From positions 1 to 62,860 of IMG/VR virus record IMGVR_UViG_3300023108_000024: a stretch of 62,860 bases of DNA; one strand, written 5' to 3'. The notes beneath the pieces are model-generated. The model worked only from the letters and a program-made list of their open reading frames with translations, was not told the origin of the DNA and made no database searches. Source of the stretch: a virus. Positions 22,449 to 31,434 of this stretch are shown here, one piece after another (the first letter of the stretch is position 1; each line of letters begins with the position of its first letter). The position numbers were made by a program, and so were the translations under genes.

Positions 22449-24991
22449 TGTTAAGTAAAAGCAATCTAGCCAAAACTGCAGCGCAGAATCAAAAAAATAA
22501 TCAGCATGAAGATATTACAGGTACTTACCCCACCATTGATTATGTTGGTGCTTTTAATTATTCTAAAGAAGCCTTAGGTAATAAAAGGACAGAACTTTAT
22601 TATAATGGCGCAATTGATGGAATACCTATTGATAATACAGATTTGATTCAATCTGAATATCCCCTTAATCAAGTACAAAAAAGCTTTTCAGGCCACAGCT
22701 TTGAAATGGATGATACACCAGGTGCTGAACGTATCATTATAAAACACACTACAGGTGCAGGTGTAGAAATAGGTAAGGATGGTTCTATCTCTATTTCAAC
22801 AATTAAAAATAGTATTCAAGTTACGGGTGGTGATCAATTTATTACAATTACTGGAGACGGTACAATTAATTATGGTGGTAACCTTGAACTAAATGTAACA
22901 GGTGATTTTAACATAAATTGTATGAATTTTAATGTAAAGACCAGAGGAAACAAAACTGAAAACATTAGTGGCTTTAGCAAATCAAAAAGTCTTGGTCAAG
23001 AGAATATTGTAAACGGCCCATCATTTGAGGTCTATACTCAACAGGTAACAGAATTGATGTTGGCCAATCATGATCATATGGTAAAGGGTGTATCTACTCA
23101 TCTTGTTGAGAATGATATGAAAACCTTTGTAGGTGGAAATCTATACATGACAACAGAGGGCATCTTGGCTCAGTCTGCAGACGATATGAACCTATCTGCT
23201 AATAATATGACTGTGCAGGGTGGCACGGGTATTATTGGCGGTACTGCTGTTGACTTTGTCGGCAATGGAGCTGTATTTGATCAAGGAGTCAAGGCTCCAA
23301 CATTTCATGGAGATCTAACAGGTAGAGCTGATGAAGCAATTTCGGCAGACACATCAGTATTTGCTGCTACAGCAGGAGCTGCACCAACTGGTCTGGCAGG
23401 AGCAGCAGAAAATTGGACAAATACAAATACAGCTGTGCCCGCAAACATTGAGGATGTAAATGCAGCAAACTATGCTGTACCAGATGCATCTTCGGTAGCC
23501 GAATATCTTACAAAACTTAATGGCGGTATTCGTAAGGTCAAGGTAGACAATAATAATTACATTAAAAACAAAATTGACCCTAAAGTAGATACTGGTGGCA
23601 TTCTCTATAATATTGATGAGGTGACACCTGACTTAATTAGATCAAGACTTAGAAATAAAAAGAATGCTGAGAACAAAGCCTTCCTTGAATTTATTCTTAA
23701 AAATCAATTAATCAACAATAGTTATTTTGAAGAAAAAACACCAGCTGGTTATGGTAGATCAACACAAAGAGAGACATCGCCTGTTGTTGGTACTACTTCA
23801 TTTGGTCCTAGTGGGCAGACTAATACAGTATCAACATCTACAAAAATTCCTACTAAAAATATTATACCAGATCCAGAATTTAATTATTTAAATCTCGGAG
23901 ATATAACGTCTCGTACCAAGTTGTCAAAAAATATTACAATGGCAACTTTCTTGGGTACCAAAGATCCAACAAACATTGATTTTATCAGAGACCAAGAAGT
24001 CAAACGACAAATTGCAAAGTATTTAACAATACATGCAAACATACTTGAAATAGTTAATAATGAAAAAACGTTATTGAAAAATCTTATTGTAAAACCAGTT
24101 GAAAGTATTTACAGACCTGGTGAATTCGAAATATTTGATACCGGATCTGACACTGATTTAAAAATTAAGGGTCGATTGGTAATATATGATATTGTTGATA
24201 AAACCACAGGTAAATCTAATCCAACCCAAATGTATGATCTTGCTGTATTTCTTAAAGACAGAATACCATTTGATATCATTTCTCTTGAATATGATAATAT
24301 TAATATTGTGGATGATGAATATAATGCTAGAATGGCTATCTATCTACCTGAATTAAATCAGGACTATCAGGGAGATTTTAAACAAAAAATTAATACCAAA
24401 TTTAATGGTGAGATAGTATCGCAAAACGAGTTTATAGAACTACAAGCAAATAAGAAAGAAATTACACCCATACCATATACTGAAGAAATAAAAAATAATA
24501 AAACATTTGATTATAAAGTATCAATAAAGAATTCAACTATTGATCGTAAATATATTAAAGACCAATGGGTATTGAGAAACCTATCTGATAATGCTGAAGA
24601 AGTATTGCTTAAAATTCTTGAAAACGAATTTAGTGATCTTATGTCTTTATGCAACTTTCAAATCTATACAACACCACAAGGTATACTTCCCAAAACTAAA
24701 GGTAGTAGAAAAAAAACCTCTCAGCATTTAAAAGGTAAAGCCTTTGATATAAGTGTTGCTGGTTGGTCTAATGATCAAAAGAAATTATTTATTAACAATG
24801 CACTTACGGTAGGTTTCCAGGGCTTTGGGTTTTATCCAGAGACTGGTGAATATAACTTTATACACATTGATATGGGCCCAGCAAGGTGGTGGAAAGCAAC
24901 AGAGTCTTGGGCGGGTGAGAGTGTCGAAAATGATTGGGTACCTCACATAAATAAGAATCGCAAACGAGAAAATCCATATTTAAGCTTATAA
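22448..24991 (+). CDS. Spike beta-helix protein with C-terminal M15 peptidase
   Basis: 847 aa. Residues about 95-260 resemble the gp5/VgrG needle (VEIGKDGSISISTIKNSIQV, ITITGDGTINYGGNLELNV). A long middle region has no recognised domain. The C-terminus is a peptidase M15-type (D-Ala-D-Ala/L,D-peptidase) domain: SQHLKGKAFDI at about residues 756-766 is the SxHxxGxAxD zinc motif, and FIHIDMGPARWW at about 803 gives the third His. It would cut peptide stems of peptidoglycan at the tail tip. Overlaps the previous gene by 1 base. Needle assignment is moderate, peptidase strong. Confidence 0.75.
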   Translation: MLSKSNLAKTAAQNQKNNQHEDITGTYPTIDYVGAFNYSKEALGNKRTELYYNGAIDGIPIDNTDLIQSEYPLNQVQKSFSGHSFEMDDTPGAERIIIKHTTGAGVEIGKDGSISISTIKNSIQVTGGDQFITITGDGTINYGGNLELNVTGDFNINCMNFNVKTRGNKTENISGFSKSKSLGQENIVNGPSFEVYTQQVTELMLANHDHMVKGVSTHLVENDMKTFVGGNLYMTTEGILAQSADDMNLSANNMTVQGGTGIIGGTAVDFVGNGAVFDQGVKAPTFHGDLTGRADEAISADTSVFAATAGAAPTGLAGAAENWTNTNTAVPANIEDVNAANYAVPDASSVAEYLTKLNGGIRKVKVDNNNYIKNKIDPKVDTGGILYNIDEVTPDLIRSRLRNKKNAENKAFLEFILKNQLINNSYFEEKTPAGYGRSTQRETSPVVGTTSFGPSGQTNTVSTSTKIPTKNIIPDPEFNYLNLGDITSRTKLSKNITMATFLGTKDPTNIDFIRDQEVKRQIAKYLTIHANILEIVNNEKTLLKNLIVKPVESIYRPGEFEIFDTGSDTDLKIKGRLVIYDIVDKTTGKSNPTQMYDLAVFLKDRIPFDIISLEYDNINIVDDEYNARMAIYLPELNQDYQGDFKQKINTKFNGEIVSQNEFIELQANKKEITPIPYTEEIKNNKTFDYKVSIKNSTIDRKYIKDQWVLRNLSDNAEEVLLKILENEFSDLMSLCNFQIYTTPQGILPKTKGSRKKTSQHLKGKAFDISVAGWSNDQKKLFINNALTVGFQGFGFYPETGEYNFIHIDMGPARWWKATESWAGESVENDWVPHINKNRKRENPYLSL

Positions 24992-24994
24992 ATA
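24987..24994 (+). promoter_or_regulatory. Late promoter TATAAATA before gp25
   Basis: Perfect TATAAATA overlapping the stop of the spike gene and lying 17 bases before the gp25 ATG, so the expected leader is about 12 bases long, including AAAGGTTGAGAC. Confidence 0.6.
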
Positions 24995-25011
24995 AGACTA
25001 AAGGTTGAGAC

Positions 25012-25455
25012 ATGGTAACAAGAGTAAAATCAGCAGAAGATGGTAATTTAAATGTCGGTACAATACGGGCCGCCAGAAGTGTGCCATTTTCTGATATTGA
25101 TCTTACCTTTGCCATTAAGGATAATGGTGAACTTAGAAAGAAAAAAGAAGCGGCCGCAGTAAAGCAGGCCATTAGAAATCTTCTTCTTACTAACAAATTT
25201 GAAAAACCATTTAACCCCGACTTTGGTGGCAACCTAATAAATCTACTTTTTGAATTGGCTGGTAGTTCAACTAATATTATTTTGAAAAAAGATATCATTA
25301 AAACCATAAATGTATATGAACCACGTGCAAATGTATTGGACGTTTCTATACAAGATGGTACTGATTATAACTCAATATATGTGACAGTTACTTTTAGAGT
25401 AATGAATAGTAGAGAAGTAATTTCAACAACAACTGCTTTATCAAGGTTGAGATAG
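25012..25455 (+). CDS. 25: Baseplate wedge protein gp25
   Basis: 147 aa (T4 gp25 has 132). The block LLLTNKFEKPFNPDFGGNL, followed by INVYEPRANVLDVSI, contains the EPR motif shared by gp25, P2 gpW and R-type pyocin homologues. gp25 forms the sheath-like handshake that starts sheath polymerisation on the baseplate. ATG 25012 follows GGTTGAGAC and a late promoter. gp6 starts 1 base after its stop, as in other T4-like phages where wedge genes are tightly packed. Confidence 0.9.
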   Translation: MVTRVKSAEDGNLNVGTIRAARSVPFSDIDLTFAIKDNGELRKKKEAAAVKQAIRNLLLTNKFEKPFNPDFGGNLINLLFELAGSSTNIILKKDIIKTINVYEPRANVLDVSIQDGTDYNSIYVTVTFRVMNSREVISTTTALSRLR

Positions 25456-25456
25456 T

Positions 25457-27457
25457 ATGGCAACAACAATAAAATCATCATCATTAGATTTTAATTCTTT
25501 AAAGAATAATCTAAAAACCTATTTGCAAAATAGTGAAGAGTTTGCGGACTATGATTTCGAAGCATCCGGTCTTTCAAACATTCTAGATGTGTTGGCACAT
25601 AATACACATATGAATGGCCTCTTGGCAAACTTTGCTCTTAATGAATCATACTTATCAACTGCTCAATTAAGAAGTTCCGCTATCTCTTTGGCAGAAGGCA
25701 TTGGTTACATACCCGACTCTGCAACAGCTTCTCAGGGCCGTGTTAGAGTATATTATACAACTTCTACTACACCACGTGAATCACCAGTAACTCTTCCGGC
25801 CTATACTCAGTTTAATGCAACAGTTGATAATGAAACATATACATTTCTTACAATTGAGCCATATGTTGCTACTGATGATGGAAATGGTTTTTATGAATTT
25901 AAGACTGATCTTGGTCTTAATGAAATTACAATTTATGAGGGCACACTTAAAACTAAAACATTTCTTGTAGGTGAATATCAGGATAATCCCGTATACGTAA
26001 TTCCAGATACAGGTTTATTTGCCGATAGTGTTACCGTAAGGGTTTATCCAGATGCTACTTCAAGTGAATTTACAGACTATACAAATATTCTTAATGCAAC
26101 AACTATTAACGCAAGTACCAAAGTTTACATCTTAAGAGAATCACCTAATGGTTATTTTGAATTGTCTTTTGGTGATGGTAATACGTTTGGTATTGCTCCC
26201 ACATCAGGTGCTAAGATAGAAGTGATTTATCTTTCCACTTCAGGAGCTGAAGCGAATGGTGCTAATAGATTTACTGCTGCGCAACAATATACAACAGGTG
26301 GTGATAATTCAATTACAGTTGATTTGATTACTACGACCCTTCAAAGAAGTGTTGGTGGCAAGCCAAAAGAATCTATAGAATCAATTAGAAAAAATGCTCC
26401 ATTCTCATATGCATCTCAAAACCGTATGGTGACAGCTGCTGACTATTCGTCTTTGATTCTTAAAAACTATTCCTCACTCATTAAGGATATTATTTCTTGG
26501 GGTGGTGAAGATGCAGCTCAGCCTGAATTTGGTGCCGTGTTCACTTCTATACTATTTGAGGATGGTATTTCAGATAGTACAATACAATCAGTTAAACAAG
26601 GTATAGTAAGTCTTGCCGAACAACTTGCTGTAGCGTCATTTAATCTAAGATTTGCAGATCCTGTTACTACTTATATTGAGGTTGACACATATTTCCAATT
26701 CAACCCAACTAAAACCGATAAAACATCTAATACTGTAAAAGATGAAGTAAACACAGTAGTCAGCAATTATTTTACTAATACTACGGGTGTTTTTAATAGT
26801 TCATTTAGAAGATCAAATATGTTATCTTTGATTGATGATGTAAACACTGCTGTGCTATCATCTCGTGCTGATATTAGAATGCAGAGAAGATTTACCCCAA
26901 CTAATCCTAATCTAGTAACTGTAATTAATAATATTACTGATACTGGCAATCTTACAGGTGCCGAACTTGATTATGTTGTCAAACTAGTAAATTCAAGAAA
27001 CTATAATGGCGCGGCCAATTTCCTTTTGGATTTCTCATCACAGAACTATACATCGATTCGCACTACACTGTCAACTACCGCTATATCAAATGTACAACAA
27101 ATTATATATCCAGTGCCATTATCAGAACCCGATAATGATCAATATATTATAACAAGTAATACTTTTGTTTACAATGGTATTAACTGCCAATTGAGAAATG
27201 CTCTTAATAGTAGAACAATCAATATTATTAATGCCGGTTCAGGGCTCACCGTATTAGAGGGTGTTGGTACCTGGCAGGATAACAAAGTTACTATTGATTA
27301 CTTTATTCCATCTACTATTTCAGGTACAGATACTCAAATAGCTTTGTCAGCAGTGCCTGCAAACCAAAGCGCCATTACGCCAATTAGAAACGATCTTTTG
27401 GTTTATGATCCAAATAGATCTTCGGTGAATGCTGTATTGGTAACAGCGGAGAACTAA
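25457..27457 (+). CDS. 6: Baseplate wedge protein gp6
   Basis: 666 aa (T4 gp6 has 660). The N-terminal FDYDFEASGLSNILDVL-type segment (YDFEASGLSNILDVLAHNTH), then LNESYLSTAQLRSSAISLAE, is the conserved gp6/baseplate-J core. GDGNTFGIAPTSGAKIEVIY and SFRRSNMLSLIDDVNTAV lie in the later domains. gp6 dimers form the iris ring of the baseplate. The gene follows gp25 directly, and the gp7-like gene begins immediately after its stop. Arginine codons are largely AGA, in contrast with gp32. Confidence 0.9.
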   Translation: MATTIKSSSLDFNSLKNNLKTYLQNSEEFADYDFEASGLSNILDVLAHNTHMNGLLANFALNESYLSTAQLRSSAISLAEGIGYIPDSATASQGRVRVYYTTSTTPRESPVTLPAYTQFNATVDNETYTFLTIEPYVATDDGNGFYEFKTDLGLNEITIYEGTLKTKTFLVGEYQDNPVYVIPDTGLFADSVTVRVYPDATSSEFTDYTNILNATTINASTKVYILRESPNGYFELSFGDGNTFGIAPTSGAKIEVIYLSTSGAEANGANRFTAAQQYTTGGDNSITVDLITTTLQRSVGGKPKESIESIRKNAPFSYASQNRMVTAADYSSLILKNYSSLIKDIISWGGEDAAQPEFGAVFTSILFEDGISDSTIQSVKQGIVSLAEQLAVASFNLRFADPVTTYIEVDTYFQFNPTKTDKTSNTVKDEVNTVVSNYFTNTTGVFNSSFRRSNMLSLIDDVNTAVLSSRADIRMQRRFTPTNPNLVTVINNITDTGNLTGAELDYVVKLVNSRNYNGAANFLLDFSSQNYTSIRTTLSTTAISNVQQIIYPVPLSEPDNDQYIITSNTFVYNGINCQLRNALNSRTINIINAGSGLTVLEGVGTWQDNKVTIDYFIPSTISGTDTQIALSAVPANQSAITPIRNDLLVYDPNRSSVNAVLVTAEN

Positions 27458-28306
27458 ATGAGTCATTCGGGCGATAAGACACTTTTAGACAATAAAAGAA
27501 ATAATTTAAATCTTCACAGGTCTGAAGTAAAAAAACTTCTGCCTGCTTACTTTCAAGATGATTATCCTAAGCTAATTCGTTTATTGGAACTATACTATGA
27601 GTGGTTAGATAAGCAGGATGGCTTTGAAGATAAGATACACAGACTAAATGAAAAAAGAGATGTAACTATTGTTTCAGAATCTTTGCTTGAATTTTTAGAA
27701 GATGAATTATTATTAGGTAATGCCTACTTTGGTGGTTTCCTCAATAAAAGAGAAGCCATAAAATTTAGTAATCTTTTATATCGTTCTAAAGGTACTAAGT
27801 ATTCCATTGAACAATTTTTTAGGGGATTCTTTGGTGTAGACCCGGTAATCATTTATCCTAAAGAAAGTATTTTCAAAGTTGGACCTGAAATTGATTATGA
27901 ATTAAATGCCACAAATACTAACGGCGAACAGATTAAGCAACCTGCTTCAACACTCGGACCCGAATCCTTTAAATATATTACTGATGATAAATTATATCAA
28001 GTACTTTCAATTTTGATTAGGGTTAATATTCCTATTGATCAGTGGGTAGATGTTTATAAACTCTTTGCTCATCCAGCAGGTTTTTATATTGGATCAGAGG
28101 TTCTCATTGAAGTTGTAAATGAAAACTGGGATTATGATGGTGATACCAATGTTGGCCTATTTACACCATTCTCTGAAGAAGAGGGTATAAGTTATACTAT
28201 GGAATTTGGTCCAGGCGAAGAACTTACTACATTTACAGCATCTACATCAATTGCTACTACCCAGCCTGATGCCTATGTAAGTGTAACAACAATCGAGGAA
28301 GAATAA
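27458..28306 (+). CDS. Baseplate wedge protein, gp7 core-like (P2 gpI-like)
   Basis: 282 aa. LPAYFQDDYPKLIRLLELYY, then EWLDKQDGF, is a pattern common to marine T4-like wedge proteins. FLNKREAIKFSNLLYRSKGT and YSIEQFFRGFFGVDPVIIYP resemble the tail-protein-I/gp7 core that completes the (gp6)2-gp7 trimer bundle. T4 gp7 has 1,032 aa, so only the core would be kept. The C-terminal 60 residues are acidic and low in complexity. It begins in the base after the gp6 stop. Confidence 0.65.
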   Translation: MSHSGDKTLLDNKRNNLNLHRSEVKKLLPAYFQDDYPKLIRLLELYYEWLDKQDGFEDKIHRLNEKRDVTIVSESLLEFLEDELLLGNAYFGGFLNKREAIKFSNLLYRSKGTKYSIEQFFRGFFGVDPVIIYPKESIFKVGPEIDYELNATNTNGEQIKQPASTLGPESFKYITDDKLYQVLSILIRVNIPIDQWVDVYKLFAHPAGFYIGSEVLIEVVNENWDYDGDTNVGLFTPFSEEEGISYTMEFGPGEELTTFTASTSIATTQPDAYVSVTTIEEE

Positions 28307-28881
28307 TGGGATTCCGAAGACAAGTTGTATATCAAAAAATTGATGATCTTGAAAATTATGGCTTGGAAGCTTTTGAAGGTTTTGATCTTGAAGAACTCTT
28401 TGATCCTAGTGGTGTAACCTTTGATGATAGTGATACAAATTCCGATGCGGAATTTAGTGATGCTGTGTTTATGGATGAGGATGATTATGGAAACGGTTTT
28501 TATGACAGTGTTGCAGCCCAGATAACATCATTAGTAAATGGTGCTACATCATTGCCTGAACGCTGGACCTTTTTACAGGAATTGGTGGGTATATACCAAA
28601 AAGCTGATATTACAAATACAGCAACAGTAAGTACAAATGATGTGCAGGCTATTTTAAATTTTAAAGCTGGTAATAACTCTAATACATTTGAACAAGATAA
28701 TTGGATAAGAAAACATATTTTACCCTACAATACTTTATCACAACCAAGTGTTTTGACTTCTAGGTTTGATCAAAATAAATGGTATACAAAATATGATAGT
28801 ATAAATGATTTTGATTCTATAGGTAGAGCATTAGTTGGTACAGATTCCATAGGATATCACGGAATTACTCAGTGGTGGTAG
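28306..28881 (+). CDS. Acidic virion-associated protein (191 aa)
   Basis: Begins MGFRRQVVYQKIDDLENYGL and is very rich in Asp (residues about 30-70, DDSDTNSDAEFSDAVFMDED). It contains a helical middle (LPERWTFLQELVGIYQKADI) and an aromatic C-terminus (GYHGITQWW). Its place between gp7-like and fibre genes points to a virion or assembly role. I recognise no family. Overlaps the gp7-like stop by 1 base. Confidence 0.6.
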   Translation: MGFRRQVVYQKIDDLENYGLEAFEGFDLEELFDPSGVTFDDSDTNSDAEFSDAVFMDEDDYGNGFYDSVAAQITSLVNGATSLPERWTFLQELVGIYQKADITNTATVSTNDVQAILNFKAGNNSNTFEQDNWIRKHILPYNTLSQPSVLTSRFDQNKWYTKYDSINDFDSIGRALVGTDSIGYHGITQWW

Positions 28882-28889
28882 TATAAATA
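28882..28889 (+). promoter_or_regulatory. Late promoter TATAAATA
   Basis: Perfect motif immediately after the stop at 28881. Expected start is about 28895, with TTGGTAGGCAGATAA before the ATG at 28917. Confidence 0.75.
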
Positions 28890-28916
28890 ATACAAAGAAA
28901 ATTGGTAGGCAGATAA

Positions 28917-29894
28917 ATGGCTAGACAAATTATTAACACAGGTACAGTTGCTAATGATGGCACAGGTGATACATTACGTGTTGCTGGTACCAAAATAAAT
29001 GAAAACTTTGCTGAGTTGTATTCGACCGTTGGTGGTGACGTTGGTGGATCAACAAGATTAACCGATAGTGGTGTTACCTTCTTGGGATTATCATACAATA
29101 CAAGACTTGGTTTTGTTGAAGGCACATCACTTGTATCTATTGACCTGCCAAATACTGGTGGTACATTATTAGTTGATACGGCAACACAGACAATTACTAA
29201 TAAAACCATTAGTGCGGATGATAATGATATATCCGGTTTGCCAGCTTCTAGTTTTGTAATTACTAATGGTTCTGGAGTTGTTGATGGTGCAGCTTCTGCC
29301 AAAGCAATTCCTTCTGGTGCTGTGGTTGGTACGACCGATACACAAACCATAACCAATAAAACACTTACTAGTCCGACAATTTATAGACCCAATATTCAAC
29401 AGTCTCTAAGAGATTCTGCAGGATCTGACATTATTAGATTTGTAACAGTAGGTTCGGCTAATTCAATTCAGGTTTCTAATGCAGCAACAAGTAATAAACC
29501 AAAAATTGCTGCTGTTGGTAGTGATACTAACGTAGGCCTAGATATTAATGCTAAGGGCACTGGACAAATTAATCTTAATTCATCTTTAGTATTGGGTAAT
29601 AATTCTATTGATTCTGCTGCTCCTACACTAGCGGCATATATGAAATCCCCCCTTACTATTTTTAATCACAGTGCATCAATTGCCGCAACCATGCCAAATG
29701 GTACTACAGTAGGTCAAAAGAAAACCTTTGTCAATAAAAACACAGGCACGGCAACAATTACTAAGACAGGTAGTAACTTAGGACCACATAATACATTTGC
29801 TGTAGCAAGGTATGGATCAGCTTCATTAGTGTGGGATGGAACTGAATGGATAGTTCTTAACGATCCAACATCTACATACTTAACATTTACATAA
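28917..29894 (+). CDS. Tail fibre-like protein with NTGTVANDGTGDTLR N-terminus
   Basis: 325 aa. The first 35 residues (IINTGTVANDGTGDTLRVAG, then KINENFAELYS) are a recurrent N-terminal module of marine phage fibre proteins and probably anchor to the baseplate. The shaft has the repeat TDTQTITNKTLTSPTIY (and an earlier TQTITNKTISADDNDI). The C-terminal GTATITKTGSNLGPHNTF and FAVARYGSASLVWDGTEW resemble trimeric fibre tips. It follows its own late promoter and precedes gp8. Confidence 0.7.
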   Translation: MARQIINTGTVANDGTGDTLRVAGTKINENFAELYSTVGGDVGGSTRLTDSGVTFLGLSYNTRLGFVEGTSLVSIDLPNTGGTLLVDTATQTITNKTISADDNDISGLPASSFVITNGSGVVDGAASAKAIPSGAVVGTTDTQTITNKTLTSPTIYRPNIQQSLRDSAGSDIIRFVTVGSANSIQVSNAATSNKPKIAAVGSDTNVGLDINAKGTGQINLNSSLVLGNNSIDSAAPTLAAYMKSPLTIFNHSASIAATMPNGTTVGQKKTFVNKNTGTATITKTGSNLGPHNTFAVARYGSASLVWDGTEWIVLNDPTSTYLTFT

Positions 29895-29904
29895 GAGATA
29901 AACC

Positions 29905-31425
29905 ATGGTAGCAATTATTACTAAAAAATTAAAAAAACTTTTTATACAGGATTTGCTTGATCAATACAATGTTGAAAACATTGGTGATTCAAATAATTAC
30001 TATTACATTGGTTTAAGTAAATCTCAACCATATAATATAGAAATTGGGGGTACAAACTCAGTATATGATCCTGATCCATCTGATTGGGATGAACGTAGTT
30101 TTAGAATGTCTCTTCAATCTGTAAAATTAGCCGAAGCTGTATCATTTGTAGTACCTATTGAAACCTGGAGTACTAATACTAAGTATTTTCAATATGCTGA
30201 TAATCTTCAACAGGACCCAAGATTTTATGTACGTACAAATGATAACAATGTATATGTTTGTATTAGGCATGGTAAAAACGCGGTTGGTACACATGTTGAA
30301 TCAACGGTAAAACCTGATCATACTGATACCACATTGCCTATTGAGTCTGATGGATATGTATGGAAATATCTTTATACTATTACAACAACTGATGCTAACA
30401 ACTATCTTACTGATACGTGGATGCCCGTAAAGTATGTTGATTCTGCAGCTGCTACTGCACCTGAAGCTCCACAAAAAGCTGTACAGGATGCAGCCATTGC
30501 AGGGCAAATTATTGGGTATAGAGTCGTTGCTAATCAAGCTGGTGCTGCAGCACAATATTCACAAGCACCATCTTTGACTGTAGTTGGAAATGGTTCTGGT
30601 GCAACTGCAAGACCTATTATGTCAGCAACTTCAGGAAACGCAACTATTGTGGCGGTTGAGGTAGGAGACTCAGCTAATGCAGGAGCAACTGGTTATGGTA
30701 GTTTGTCAACCTATATGGGTAGTAATTACAAATATGCCAATGTTGAGGTAGATAATACTTACTTGGTTTCTGGTGCTGCACCTACAATTTATCCTGTATT
30801 CGCTCAAGACTCTGGTATGGGAGCCGATCCCACAGTTGATCTTAAAACTAGAGCTATTATGTTTAACGTTAAACCCACTGGCACTCAAAATAGCAAGTTC
30901 GTAATTGACCAAAATTACAAACAAATTGGTCTTATTAAAAATCCAAGACAATATGGTTCAAATAATTTATTTACAAATGCTGAAGGCCTTGGTCTTAAAA
31001 AATTAAGAATTAGTCCAAAGCCAGCAGGAGCCGTTGGAGATCCATCTACTGGATATGCATTAACATTTAGTGATAATACACTTATTAATCAAACCACTGG
31101 CACAAATGCCGGTGCCAAAGCTTATTTAACATGGTATGATGATTCAGATACATTATGGTACCATCAAGACGAATATACAGGATTTACACCATTTGATTCT
31201 GGTGAAACTATTACTATTGATGGTAACAATGACCTAAGTACGACATCTATTTTTGGTATCTATAACACTGATACCCTACCAGCAGGTGCAGGCGCAAATG
31301 GATATACATCATTTAATCCTGATATAGATAATTACTCTGGTGAAGTACTTTTCATTAACAACCAACCTGCAACTACACGTAACAGACTTGGTACTGAAGA
31401 CATCAAACTTGTAATACAACTTTAA
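29905..31425 (+). CDS. 8: Baseplate wedge protein gp8-like
   Basis: 506 aa versus 334 in T4; marine versions are also enlarged. The N-terminal YYYIGLSKSQPY, DPDPSDWDERSFRMSLQSVK and GYVWKYLYTITTTDANNYL segments are the conserved gp8 pattern. Around residues 215-270 there is a Gly/Thr-rich insertion (QAPSLTVVGNGSGATARP) of the same style as that in gp53. The C-terminus ends YSGEVLFINNQPATTRN, matching the gp8 closing strand. gp8 forms dimers at the baseplate periphery that hold gp7 and gp10. Confidence 0.75.
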   Translation: MVAIITKKLKKLFIQDLLDQYNVENIGDSNNYYYIGLSKSQPYNIEIGGTNSVYDPDPSDWDERSFRMSLQSVKLAEAVSFVVPIETWSTNTKYFQYADNLQQDPRFYVRTNDNNVYVCIRHGKNAVGTHVESTVKPDHTDTTLPIESDGYVWKYLYTITTTDANNYLTDTWMPVKYVDSAAATAPEAPQKAVQDAAIAGQIIGYRVVANQAGAAAQYSQAPSLTVVGNGSGATARPIMSATSGNATIVAVEVGDSANAGATGYGSLSTYMGSNYKYANVEVDNTYLVSGAAPTIYPVFAQDSGMGADPTVDLKTRAIMFNVKPTGTQNSKFVIDQNYKQIGLIKNPRQYGSNNLFTNAEGLGLKKLRISPKPAGAVGDPSTGYALTFSDNTLINQTTGTNAGAKAYLTWYDDSDTLWYHQDEYTGFTPFDSGETITIDGNNDLSTTSIFGIYNTDTLPAGAGANGYTSFNPDIDNYSGEVLFINNQPATTRNRLGTEDIKLVIQL

Positions 31426-31434
31426 AGGTATAAC

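Noticed and set aside
28917-29894. Antisense ORFs over the fibre gene (28865-29356 minus and others)
   Set aside because: Repeat-derived shadows without start signals or conserved motifs.
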